DNA of 64,000 bases from Alphaproteobacteria bacterium. Lineage in GTDB: Bacteria > Pseudomonadota > Alphaproteobacteria > Caulobacterales > Maricaulaceae. The position numbers and the translations under genes are program-made. Shown one piece after another: positions 19,311 to 27,617 of this stretch (its first letter is position 1; the number at the start of each line of letters is the position of its first letter). The notes beneath the pieces were generated by a model, which saw only the letters and a program-made list of their open reading frames with translations, ran no database searches and was not told the DNA's origin. Location of the stretch: the NCBI GenBank assembly GCA_016124205.1, contig WGOD01000001.1, positions 310,001-374,000 of the forward strand, given 5' to 3'.

Positions 19311-20066
19311 TCATGCCATTGATCCGCGGCCGTCGCTGAACTGAAGGTTCCGTAGCGGCCGGGCATCGAGATGAAGGTAATGGCTGTCGAACCCGGCAAT
19401 CGACGCGAGCGATTCCGGGTCGAGGATGCGCAGATGCGCGTTCGTCGACACCAGACCCATGCGGCGCATCGTCGAAACCGTTCGAGATACGTGAACCGAT
19501 GAGAGGCCGACGGCATCGGCAATCAGCTGACGGCTGAGCGGCAGAGCCACGGGCTCGTCGGGATCCGCGTTGCCAGTCAGGATGAGTCGGCGGCGGAGTT
19601 CGAAGAGCAGATGCGAGATCCGCTCGATGGCGTTCCGGCGCCCCACGCGCACGATGTGTTCGCGCAAAATGCCCTCTTCCTGGACGGCCGACCACCACAG
19701 GGCCGAGCTGAGGGCAGGGTGGGCCGAAACGACGCTGAGAAACTCCGGTGTCGGAATGGAGCGGACTTCGCTGAGCGTGATTGTCTCGATTCCGTGGTCG
19801 GACTTCGAGTCGATCATCGCCTGCAGGTCGAAGATGTCGCCTGGCAAAAGGAAGTTGATGATCTGGCGGCGTCCGTCTTCCAGTATCCGCTTCCGGATGG
19901 CCCAGCCTTTCTGGATCACATGGATACGGCGGATCACTTCGCCCTCGCTGATTATGGTCTTGCCGCGCGGCATCTGTTTCAGAACGTGCGACATGCCGGT
20001 CAGCGCCGCCTCGGACGGGCGGGGCAGTTCCGCATACTTCTTCAGACGGGCAAGCAGGGCATCCAT
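19311..20066 (-). CDS. Crp/Fnr family transcriptional regulator
   Basis: cNMP-binding-like PRGKTIISEGEVIRRIHVIQKGWAIRKRILEDGRRQIINFLLPGDIFDLQ; HTH LSRQLIADAVGLSSVHVSRTVSTMRRMGLV. Confidence 0.92.
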   Translation of the reverse strand: MDALLARLKKYAELPRPSEAALTGMSHVLKQMPRGKTIISEGEVIRRIHVIQKGWAIRKRILEDGRRQIINFLLPGDIFDLQAMIDSKSDHGIETITLSEVRSIPTPEFLSVVSAHPALSSALWWSAVQEEGILREHIVRVGRRNAIERISHLLFELRRRLILTGNADPDEPVALPLSRQLIADAVGLSSVHVSRTVSTMRRMGLVSTNAHLRILDPESLASIAGFDSHYLHLDARPLRNLQFSDGRGSMA

Positions 20067-20096
20067 CGGTCCAACTCCTCAATCTGTTGAGGGAGT

Positions 20097-20121
20097 AACG
20101 TCGTGCCAAAGACCCGGTTCC
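20097..20121 (-). promoter_or_regulatory. EcfG-type promoter for the Crp-family gene
   Basis: GGAAC-N16-CGTT on minus strand. Confidence 0.8.
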
Positions 20122-20143
20122 CGCGATTCGGATATTCTCCCGC

Positions 20144-20168
20144 GGAACGAATTCACCGAGACAGCGTT
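20144..20168 (+). promoter_or_regulatory. EcfG-type promoter for the 20193 gene
   Basis: GGAAC-N16-CGTT on plus strand. Confidence 0.8.
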
Positions 20169-20192
20169 TTGATGGCCAACAAGGAGGCTGTC

Positions 20193-20354
20193 ATGAACGC
20201 TCGCAAGTCGAATATCCGCCCGGTTCACCTGGCTGTCGCCGGTCTGGCGATCGCCGTCGTCGTCTTGGCCGGCCTCCTCTGGCACGAGAGCCGGACCGAG
20301 CGCGTCGAATTTTCGTTCGGCGGCCAGTCATTCGAGGTTGAAGCCGAGGGCTAG
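20193..20354 (+). CDS. 53-aa single-TM protein
   Basis: MNARKSNIRPVHLAVAGLAIAVVVLAGLLWHESRTERVEFSFGGQSFEVEAEG; SD AAGGAGG upstream of ATG 20193. Confidence 0.75.
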   Translation: MNARKSNIRPVHLAVAGLAIAVVVLAGLLWHESRTERVEFSFGGQSFEVEAEG

Positions 20355-20394
20355 GCGCCACGCCGGCGCAACGGCCCGCCAGGGAGACTGACCC

Positions 20395-21582
20395 ATGCGG
20401 CACTATCGTCTCATCACATCACCGGAATCGATCGCGAGCCTGAAGATCAGGATGTACCTGCAATGGCGCAATGTCGCCTTCCGGGAAACATCGGCATCGC
20501 GCCTCACCCTCAAGAGCGAGATCCTGCCACGGTTGAAGCGTATCGATATCCCGGTTCTGATCACGCCCTCCAACGAGACTGTGCAGGACACGCGATCGAT
20601 GATCGATCACATCGAGGCGCGGGAGCCGGGGGAGGGCCTGATCCCTGATGACAAAGCGGGCCGATTTGCGAGCCGGCTGATCGAGATGTTCGCGGATGAC
20701 TGGCTCGCGCCGACCGCATCATTTGCCGTCTGGTCGAGCGAAGCGCCGCCAGCTGCCAGAAATCTGGCCGCGACGCTTTATCCGGAGCATGACGATGCGA
20801 TGCTGGACCGCGCCGCGAAACGACTGCATGCCCAGGTTCGCGCTCGGCTCGGTCGCCAGGGTCTGATCGATAAGACTTGGCCGTCCCGAGCGGCCCGGGT
20901 CAGTGAACTGGCCGAGTTGCTCGAAACGCGACTGGAATCGTCCCGTTTTCTCTTGGGGAGTCAGCCGAGCGTTGCGGATTGCGCGCTCGCGGCGCCCTTC
21001 CTCTTCCTGTGGACCGAGACCCCCTTCGGCGCCGAATTGCTTTCGCGCCTGCCGAACCTGACGCGTTGGATGCACGTCATGTCGGGCAGCGGCTTGCGCC
21101 CGTCGGCGGCACCGGCCGATGAAACGGACAATTCCACATTGATACCCGTGCTGCGGTTCGCGGCGGAACAATCCCTGCCGCATGCGCTCGGTGCCGCCGA
21201 AGCGGTCGCCGACTGGGCGGCATCGCATCCGGGAATCATCAATCTGCCGCGGTCGGTCGGGAACTCCGCCCCGAAGCAGGATCCGGAAAACGTGTCGCGC
21301 GAATATGCCCCCACCACGGCGTGGATGCTTCAGCGGCTCCTCGACCTCCTCGATGAGGCGGACGACGACACGCTTGAAATCCGGGACGCCAGCGGGTGCG
21401 CCATGCTCGAAAAATATCGACCGCGCCGGACTTTGCGGCACGAGCACCACCGCTTCCGGCTCAATATCGATGCGGACCCGGATGACGAGCCCATCGATAT
21501 CCACACACTCGCCGAACCCCTGCTGAAAGCGCGCAAGCGTGCGGTCGAAACGCGGGACCTCGAGCGACTGGTGCTCGGCTGA
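20395..21582 (+). CDS. Glutathione S-transferase family protein
   Basis: N-term thioredoxin-like RLITSPESIASLKIRMYLQWRNVAF; GST-C FLLGSQPSVADCALAAPFLFLWTET. Confidence 0.75.
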   Translation: MRHYRLITSPESIASLKIRMYLQWRNVAFRETSASRLTLKSEILPRLKRIDIPVLITPSNETVQDTRSMIDHIEAREPGEGLIPDDKAGRFASRLIEMFADDWLAPTASFAVWSSEAPPAARNLAATLYPEHDDAMLDRAAKRLHAQVRARLGRQGLIDKTWPSRAARVSELAELLETRLESSRFLLGSQPSVADCALAAPFLFLWTETPFGAELLSRLPNLTRWMHVMSGSGLRPSAAPADETDNSTLIPVLRFAAEQSLPHALGAAEAVADWAASHPGIINLPRSVGNSAPKQDPENVSREYAPTTAWMLQRLLDLLDEADDDTLEIRDASGCAMLEKYRPRRTLRHEHHRFRLNIDADPDDEPIDIHTLAEPLLKARKRAVETRDLERLVLG

Positions 21583-21608
21583 CCACCGCGGAATTTGACG
21601 AGTTCGAG

Positions 21609-21640
21609 ATGGCGGCGCCCAATTGCCGCCATTTTCTTTA
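21609..21640 (+). terminator. Terminator after the GST-like gene
   Basis: ATGGCGGC-GCCCAATT-GCCGCCAT followed by TTTCTTTA. Confidence 0.7.
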
Positions 21641-21690
21641 TTGTGTTGTTTTAACTACGTAATTCGTTCTGAAGACGACTGCAATCTGGT

Positions 21691-21715
21691 GGAACGACTG
21701 TCGGCCTGCTGCGTT
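21691..21715 (+). promoter_or_regulatory. EcfG-type promoter
   Basis: GGAAC-N16-CGTT. Confidence 0.8.
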
Positions 21716-21776
21716 CATTTCCCGAATGCGGATTGCATTCCGGATGGAGATCCCGAACGCAGATGGAGACACTGCC

Positions 21777-22385
21777 ATGAAACGTTTTCTGATTGCCACC
21801 TCGATGCTGGCCCTCACGACGGCTCCGGCCTTTGCCGACGACCCGCAGACGACGCCGGAAGAAAATCAGACCCCGCCGGTGACGAGCGAGATGCCGCAGA
21901 CCACCGATCCGATCCTCGACGAACCGATGATCGATGACGAGGACGCGGCGTATGACGAACTCGACACCGACGAATCCTGGGACGAGGCCGAACTTCAGAA
22001 CGGTTTCACCGACGACCATGACTGGATCGACACCGACGTGTTCGGTTCGGGCGGTACGGAACTGGGCACGGTTGAACGTGTCCGCCTGTCCGATACCGGT
22101 GACGTCGATGCGATCGTCATCGAAACGGGTGGGATCGCCGAAGTCGGCGGCCGTGAGGTCCTGATCGAGAACGGCGAATTCGAGCTCGTGTCCGACCTTG
22201 AAGGTGACAACACGATCAACCTGATGGTCGACGCGGAAGGCTTCGCGGCGCTTCCGGACTTCGATGAAGACCTCGCGTCCGATTATCCGCTGAGCGACGA
22301 CGATGCGTTCGACGGCATGGATGACGACAACGCCGACGACGTCGACACCCTCGAAGACGACGAAATCGCGGATCCGTCGCGCTAA
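21777..22385 (+). CDS. Highly acidic exported PRC-barrel-like protein
   Basis: Signal MKRFLIATSMLALTTAPAFA; LGTVERVRLSDTGDVDAIVIETGGIAEVGGREVLI PRC-like; D/E-rich flanks. Confidence 0.8.
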   Translation: MKRFLIATSMLALTTAPAFADDPQTTPEENQTPPVTSEMPQTTDPILDEPMIDDEDAAYDELDTDESWDEAELQNGFTDDHDWIDTDVFGSGGTELGTVERVRLSDTGDVDAIVIETGGIAEVGGREVLIENGEFELVSDLEGDNTINLMVDAEGFAALPDFDEDLASDYPLSDDDAFDGMDDDNADDVDTLEDDEIADPSR

Positions 22386-22489
22386 TCGGCGCTGATCCGA
22401 ATGCTCTGGAAGCGGTGCGGTTTTCGCGCCGCTTCCTCACTTCCCGTCTCGATCAACTGCTTTTCGACGAATTGCTCCGTCCCCGCCAG

Positions 22490-22514
22490 GGAACACTCAG
22501 GGTCGGCATGCGTT
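22490..22514 (+). promoter_or_regulatory. EcfG-type promoter
   Basis: GGAAC-N16-CGTT. Confidence 0.8.
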
Positions 22515-22546
22515 TGATCGGTACGACTACCCAGAAGGAGTAACCC

Positions 22547-22906
22547 ATGCGACGCTTCCTGCTTATCGCGAGCCTGGCCCCGGCAATGGCCCTGACCGCC
22601 TGTGCCGGCTACGAGAACACCACGCGTGACGCCGCCATCGGTGGCGCGCTTGGTGCAGCCGCTGGCGCAGCCATCGGCAACAATACCGGTTCCGGCGATG
22701 CGGCGACCGGCGCAGCCATCGGTGCCGCTGTCGGCGCAGCCGGCGGCGCGGCAGTCGGCTGTCAGCGCGACGGCGTTTGCCCGTGGAGCCAGAACAACAA
22801 CCGTCATTCCGAGCTGTACTACGACAGCCGGGCCAATCGCTATTACTACGTGAATAACGGTGATGGTTGCACCTACTGGCGCAACGGCGAATTCCGCGGC
22901 TGCTAA
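22547..22906 (+). CDS. Glycine-zipper (YMGG-like) lipoprotein
   Basis: LTACAGYENTTRDAAIGGALGAAAGAAIGNNTGSGDAATGAAIGAAVGAAGGAAVG: lipobox and glycine zipper. Confidence 0.85.
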   Translation: MRRFLLIASLAPAMALTACAGYENTTRDAAIGGALGAAAGAAIGNNTGSGDAATGAAIGAAVGAAGGAAVGCQRDGVCPWSQNNNRHSELYYDSRANRYYYVNNGDGCTYWRNGEFRGC

Positions 22907-22941
22907 GTCCGGTTTTCCGCACAAACAATCAATCACGATAC

Positions 22942-22969
22942 GCGTCCTGCCGGGTTCCCGGCGGGACGC
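22942..22969 (+). promoter_or_regulatory. Stable stem-loop in the 5' leader of the ompA-like gene
   Basis: GCGTCCTGCCGGG-TT-CCCGGCGGGACGC, 13 paired positions with one G-U, no T tract, 17 nt before ATG. Confidence 0.5.
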
Positions 22970-22986
22970 ACCCTTGGAGGGGATCA

Positions 22987-24090
22987 ATGAAAAAGAACCT
23001 GATGACAGCCGCCGCGATCGGCCTGGCTCTGTCCATCCCGGCCTTCTCGACGGCTCACGCCGACGAGGGCTGGTATGGCAGCCTGTCGGTTGGCTATGGC
23101 GGCCCGAGCGATGCCGACGTCAATCTCGCCGGCACACCGGATCGAGAAATCCAGGGCGAGTCCAACTGGCGCGAGGCGCTGGCCTTCGGCTATGCCTATG
23201 ACAGTGGTTGGCGTTGGGAAGTCGAAGGCTCCCACCGCTACAATGAAACCGGCGCGATCGGTGCCTATGAGGACTCGGCCAGCGACTTCCATATCTGGTC
23301 GGCCATGTTCAACGCCTATTACGACTTCAACCGCGATGGCTGGATCCAACCCTATCTCGGTGCGGGTGCCGGTTACGGCCAGGTCAGCGGTTCGCTGGCG
23401 GGTTGGTCCACCGGGTCTCGACCGGTTCCCAATGCCGGACCGGCCGACACGCGCTATGTCGTGGCGCGCGATGATGATGGCACCTTCGTCTGGAACCTCA
23501 TTGCCGGCGTCGGCTGGGCGATGGGTGACAACTGGTATCTCGACACCCAGTACCGCTATTTCGCGACGGGCGAGACCCAGTTCCAGAACACCGATGTCAG
23601 CTCGCTGAGCGGTCACGAAGTCTGGCTCGGCCTGCGGTATGTGTTCGCGGCTCCGCCGCCCCCGCCGCCGCCTCCGCCTCCTCCGCCGCCGCCCCCTCCG
23701 CCGCCTCCGCCGCCACCCCCTCCGCCTCCGCCGCCCCCGGCGCCGGACTGCGATGATGTCGGCTTCGTCGTCTACTTCGAGTGGGATCGCTCGAACCTGA
23801 CCGATCAGGCGCGTACGGTGATCAACCAGGCGATCGAGCAGGCGCGAACCTGTGGCGTCGCCAGCGTCCAGATCGACGGTCACGCCGACCGTTCGGGTGC
23901 TGCGTCCTACAATGTCGGCCTTTCCGAACGCCGCGCCCGCGCGGTTCGCGACGAGATGGTGCGCCTTGGTGTGCCGGCCGGCGGCATCTCGCTGCAGGCC
24001 TTCGGGGAAACCCGTCCTGCCGTCGAGACGCCGGATGGCGTACGTGAGCCGCTCAACCGCCGCGCAGAGGTCCTTGTCGACCTGCGCTAG
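22987..24090 (+). CDS. OmpA-family outer membrane protein with poly-proline linker
   Basis: Signal peptide, 8-strand barrel-like N-term, C-term OmpA: VYFEWDRSNLTDQARTVINQAIEQ...VQIDGHADRSGAASYNVGLSERRARAVRDEMV. Confidence 0.93.
   Translation: MKKNLMTAAAIGLALSIPAFSTAHADEGWYGSLSVGYGGPSDADVNLAGTPDREIQGESNWREALAFGYAYDSGWRWEVEGSHRYNETGAIGAYEDSASDFHIWSAMFNAYYDFNRDGWIQPYLGAGAGYGQVSGSLAGWSTGSRPVPNAGPADTRYVVARDDDGTFVWNLIAGVGWAMGDNWYLDTQYRYFATGETQFQNTDVSSLSGHEVWLGLRYVFAAPPPPPPPPPPPPPPPPPPPPPPPPPPPPPAPDCDDVGFVVYFEWDRSNLTDQARTVINQAIEQARTCGVASVQIDGHADRSGAASYNVGLSERRARAVRDEMVRLGVPAGGISLQAFGETRPAVETPDGVREPLNRRAEVLVDLR
23653..23739 (+). repeat. Uninterrupted 29-proline codon tract
   Basis: 29 consecutive CCN codons with mixed third bases. 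Confidence 0.95.
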
Positions 24091-24118
24091 GCGATTGATC
24101 GCTCATGCGACGAAATGG

Positions 24119-24146
24119 AACGGCCCGGGGTTCGCCCCGGGCCGTT
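24119..24146. terminator. Bidirectional terminator
   Basis: AACGGCCCGGGG-TTCG-CCCCGGGCCGTT followed by TTCTTT. Confidence 0.9.
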
Positions 24147-24170
24147 TTCTTTGTGTCTGCAATAATCCCG

Positions 24171-24857
24171 TCAGCGGCAAGCCGACACGAAAGCCCTGAA
24201 CAGGGCGCGCATATCTGCCCGGTAGATCATCAGCTCTGGGTGGAACTGGACGCCCATGACGAAGTGGTCGCCATCGGCCTCGATCGCCTGGATGCCACCG
24301 TGGGACTCCCGCGCCGTGACATGCAGCGCGTCTCCTGGCTCGCGGACGGCGCGGCGATGCAGGGAATTGACCTTCAGCCGTGTCTCTCCGGTGATCGCGG
24401 CGAGGCGCGAGTCCGGCTCGAGGTCGATCGGTTTGCGAAAGAAGGTGTAGCCGATCGGTCCTGAGGGATAGGTCTTCAGAACGTCGGGATCGATCGATTG
24501 GACGAGATCGCCGCCGCGCGAAACATTCAGCAGCTGGCATCCACGGCAGATCGCCAGGATCGGCATCTCCGTCTCCCAGGCCTGACGGGCCCAGGCCATT
24601 TCGAGCGCGTCGCGCGCATCGTCATAGCGGCTCGCCGGATCGATCCGGCCTTCGTAGAGGTGCGGATTGAGGTCGAGACCGCCGCTGAGCAGCAGTCCGT
24701 TGAAATCGCCGGGCGCACGGGGCAGGGCGGGCGTGACCTTCACAGGGACGCCGCCGGCCAGGCGCACGGAAAGCGCAAGGGACAGGAAGACGAGCCAGTC
24801 CTGGCCGTCGGGCTTGGTGATCCCAATCCGGGGGTTTTGCCGTTTCCGGCCTGCCAA
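24171..24857 (-). CDS. Gamma-glutamyl-GABA hydrolase-like class I amidotransferase (peptidase C26)
   Basis: GLLLSGGLDLNPHLYEG, MPILAICRGCQLLNVSRGGDLVQ, MGVQFHPEL. Confidence 0.9.
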   Translation of the reverse strand: MAGRKRQNPRIGITKPDGQDWLVFLSLALSVRLAGGVPVKVTPALPRAPGDFNGLLLSGGLDLNPHLYEGRIDPASRYDDARDALEMAWARQAWETEMPILAICRGCQLLNVSRGGDLVQSIDPDVLKTYPSGPIGYTFFRKPIDLEPDSRLAAITGETRLKVNSLHRRAVREPGDALHVTARESHGGIQAIEADGDHFVMGVQFHPELMIYRADMRALFRAFVSACR

Positions 24858-24873
24858 AGCCTAAAGTCCTCGA

Positions 24874-26214
24874 TCAGCCATTCTTCAGTTCGGGCGGCAG
24901 CTTGCCATGCCGTATGAGCGAGCTGGCGACGAACAACGCCCCCAGTGCGGCTCCGGGATCCTCCGGCGGAATGAAGTCCACCGCGGATTCCTCACCCTGT
25001 TTGTGCGCTTCCATGACCGATTTGACCAGATGGGCCAGCGCCGGGGCATCGAATGTCGCCTTGGCGAGCTCGGTCAGCCGGTCGAATGTGCTGCGATCAT
25101 CGTCCTTGCCGTCGGTGAGGTCTTCCCAAGCCTGGTGCAGACGTTGCGGATAATCCTCATGTGCGGCGGCGTCCTGGGCGGCGGCGAGGAACCAGAAGAA
25201 GGGGACTTTTGATTTCCGGCCGATTTCGGCTTCGCGCGGTTCGTCGCAGCGGCCTTCCGTGGCAAGCTGATACCAGAGCCAGGGATATTCGATGCCGCTG
25301 GCGATCGAGTGGAACAAGCCCGCCCAGAAGCGTGCATTGACCTCGATCAGGCAGGGTCGCTCATCTTCCTTGCCGGTCCAGCGATAGTCGATCTCGCATA
25401 CGCCGTTCCATTGGAGGGACTTCATCAGCGGACGGGCTTCCTTCAGGAAGGGCGCGTCGTCGACGGTTTCCCGCAGCACGCCCGCTCCCGTCCCCTTCGG
25501 ATAGGACTGGAGGTTTCGATAGGCCATGTGCGCGACGATCTCGCCGTCATGGCACAGGACGCAGAAACAATAATCTTCGCCCTCGACGAACTCCTGAAGA
25601 ATCGGGAGCGGCTCGTCCTCGGGATGATCGTCCAGATGCGCTTTGAGCGCGTCATGATCGTCATGCCGTTCGATCCCCCGGCCTCCGACGCCCTCGGCCG
25701 GTTTTGTCAGGGCCGGGAGCGGAATCGAGCTGATGGCATCCTCGTGATCGGGATGACCTTCAAGATTGACCGCCTTGGGCGCACGAACGCCGGCGCGCTC
25801 GGCCGTCTCGATCAGCTGGTCCTTGGGTTCAACTCCGGAGATTGCCTCCCAGGGCGGCGCGGCCACGGTGATCACGCCGCGAAAACGGTGAGCGTTACGG
25901 GCGATCAGCTTGGTTTCCCGGAAAACCGGCATCAGCACGTAGGGACGGTCGTCCTCCGGCGCATGCTTTTCAGCGATCGCGACAAGGTCGTCGATGAACC
26001 CTTCCGGGTCCTCGTCGAAGTCCCGGTGCACGGCATAGTCGCTGCAGTAGCGCGAGTGCTGGGTCACGGTCAGGTCGATGGAGTCGCAGCCGATGACGTC
26101 AACACCGCGGTCGTTCAGGACCTGGGCGGCGGCGAGGCTCATGAGGCTGCGGCCATAAGTCAGGATGACCCGGCCGTGCGGTTCGTTCGAAGCGTCTTCG
26201 TTCATTTGGTTCAA
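24874..26214 (-). CDS. ATP-grasp domain carboxylate-amine ligase-like protein
   Basis: PALTKPAEGVGGRGIERHDD, LQEFVEGEDYCFCVLCHDGEI, CLIEVNARFWAGL. Confidence 0.85.
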   Translation of the reverse strand: MNQMNEDASNEPHGRVILTYGRSLMSLAAAQVLNDRGVDVIGCDSIDLTVTQHSRYCSDYAVHRDFDEDPEGFIDDLVAIAEKHAPEDDRPYVLMPVFRETKLIARNAHRFRGVITVAAPPWEAISGVEPKDQLIETAERAGVRAPKAVNLEGHPDHEDAISSIPLPALTKPAEGVGGRGIERHDDHDALKAHLDDHPEDEPLPILQEFVEGEDYCFCVLCHDGEIVAHMAYRNLQSYPKGTGAGVLRETVDDAPFLKEARPLMKSLQWNGVCEIDYRWTGKEDERPCLIEVNARFWAGLFHSIASGIEYPWLWYQLATEGRCDEPREAEIGRKSKVPFFWFLAAAQDAAAHEDYPQRLHQAWEDLTDGKDDDRSTFDRLTELAKATFDAPALAHLVKSVMEAHKQGEESAVDFIPPEDPGAALGALFVASSLIRHGKLPPELKNG

Positions 26215-26221
26215 TCCGGAA

Positions 26222-26566
26222 TCAGGCGCGGGCTGGGGCCGCGATCAGACGGGGACGTTCAGGCAGGGTCGATTGCAGGACACGGGCAAGGCAGGCCGGG
26301 CTGAAGCGTTCCGCAATGTTGAGCGTGCGGTCGATCGGCGCGAAGCGGGTGCGCAGATCCCGAACGACGCGGGCGACAGTCGGGCTGGCACTGATGAGGG
26401 TGACCAGACCGCTTGCCATCAGGACGACGCCGAAGGGCAGGGGGGTGATCGCGATCGTCACACCCAGCACGGTCAGGAGGCCGCCGGCTGCAATCGCAAT
26501 GATGCGCGCGGCTTCCTGAAACCAGGAAGCGCCAACAGGGCGCGGATATGACGAGCGATGTTCCAT
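26222..26566 (-). CDS. Small two-TM membrane protein
   Basis: IIAIAAGGLLTVLGVTIAITPLPFGVVLMASGLVTLISASPTVA; TM-rich; 7 nt before the ATP-grasp gene. Confidence 0.75.
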   Translation of the reverse strand: MEHRSSYPRPVGASWFQEAARIIAIAAGGLLTVLGVTIAITPLPFGVVLMASGLVTLISASPTVARVVRDLRTRFAPIDRTLNIAERFSPACLARVLQSTLPERPRLIAAPARA

Positions 26567-26574
26567 GGCAGATC

Positions 26575-26600
26575 AACGTTCAGCCGGAACGGCAAGTTCC
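26575..26600 (-). promoter_or_regulatory. EcfG-type promoter for the membrane protein/ATP-grasp/C26 operon
   Basis: GGAAC-N17-CGTT on minus strand. Confidence 0.75.
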
Positions 26601-26631
26601 CGATTCGAAGCGCGATTTCCGGCTCTGTGGC

Positions 26632-26663
26632 AAAAAAACACCCCGCCGAAATGGCGGGGTGTT
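26632..26663 (-). terminator. Terminator for the operon ending at 26690
   Basis: Minus strand AACACCCCGCCATTTCGGCGGGGTGTT followed by a T run. Confidence 0.85.
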
Positions 26664-26689
26664 CTCAAGCAGTACAGGTGTCGAGCCGG

Positions 26690-27052
26690 TCAGAGGAAGC
26701 GCCGGATCGCCATCATCGCGAGACCGGGATGGCGGGCGAGCAATGCGCCCAATCCGACCATGACACTGATGCTTTCGAACGGCCGCCGTGTAATGGCCGC
26801 TTCCGCGACCGCGAGCAGGCCGCCGGATTGCGACGGGGCCGGCTCTTCTTCCTTCGGTGGTTCCGACTTGTTCAGAACCAGCGCGATGAGCGCCGATAGC
26901 GACGCGATCAGCAGAAAGGCGATCGCGACGATCATGCTCGCGAAGCTCGCCCCCCAGTTGGCATCCAGCCAGGTCCAGAGCGCGTGCGTTCCGAATATGA
27001 TCGCCACGATCGGTCCGATCAGCGCGATGACGATGAGAAGTCCTCGCATCAT
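26690..27052 (-). CDS. Phage holin/YqjE-like small membrane protein
   Basis: Two TM segments, 120 aa, adjacent to a DUF883-like gene. Confidence 0.6.
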   Translation of the reverse strand: MMRGLLIVIALIGPIVAIIFGTHALWTWLDANWGASFASMIVAIAFLLIASLSALIALVLNKSEPPKEEEPAPSQSGGLLAVAEAAITRRPFESISVMVGLGALLARHPGLAMMAIRRFL

Positions 27053-27058
27053 GTCGCC

Positions 27059-27310
27059 CTACCGGCGCAGCATCAGGGCTCCGAGAAAGCCCGCGCCTAG
27101 CGCGATGCCGCACGCGGCAAGCGGGTTTTCGCGGATCATTTCACGGGTTCGATCCTCGGTCTGCTCGACCTGCTGACCCGCCTTCTTCGCGAGCTTCTTC
27201 GTCGTGTCGACGCCTTGTTCGACCTCGGCTTCCGCCAGCTGGGCAAGGTCCTGAACGAGCTTGTTCACGTCCTTGCGCAGGGCGGCCAGATCCTTCTGGA
27301 TGTCAGCCAT
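27059..27310 (-). CDS. DUF883/ElaB-YqjD-like membrane-anchored protein
   Basis: MADIQKDLAALRKDVNKLVQDLAQLAEAEVEQGVDTTKKLAKKAGQQVEQTEDRTREMIRENPLAACGIALGAGFLGALMLRR. Start 27310 preferred; 27355 possible. Confidence 0.8.
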   Translation of the reverse strand: MADIQKDLAALRKDVNKLVQDLAQLAEAEVEQGVDTTKKLAKKAGQQVEQTEDRTREMIRENPLAACGIALGAGFLGALMLRR

Positions 27311-27375
27311 TTCGGGCTCCTCTGATTTTCTGTTGGCAGCGGGTTGGCGCGCCATCTTCTCTCTCCATTCACGGC

Positions 27376-27570
27376 TTACTGGCGGCCCGGATCGTCGTCC
27401 GTGGCCTCGTCGACATTCTCGCCGGCTTCCTCGAACGTATCGGTGTTCTCGCCGGTCACTTCCTCGACGGCGTCATCGACATCTTCGCCGGCATTCTCGG
27501 CAGGGCCGTCATTGCAGGCCGTCAGCATGGCGGCGGCGAGGATGGTGGCAGACAGGGATGCGTATTTCAT
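27376..27570 (-). CDS. Entericidin-like small lipoprotein, acidic
   Basis: MKYASLSATILAAAMLTACNDGPAENAGEDVDDAVEEVTGENTDTFEEAGENVDEATDDDPGRQ; lipobox LTAC. Confidence 0.75.
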   Translation of the reverse strand: MKYASLSATILAAAMLTACNDGPAENAGEDVDDAVEEVTGENTDTFEEAGENVDEATDDDPGRQ

Positions 27571-27617
27571 CGTGTATCTCCTTGCGGGATCGGTGAGTGA
27601 GCTTCGGTCTTCAACCG

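Noticed and set aside
20463-20648. Small ORFs inside the GST-like gene (20403-20648)
   Set aside because: Overlapping alternative frames of a single plausible coding sequence.
22984-23883. Long minus-strand ORF through the proline tract (RRRRGRRRR)
   Set aside because: Antisense of the poly-proline linker and OmpA barrel; a composition artefact.
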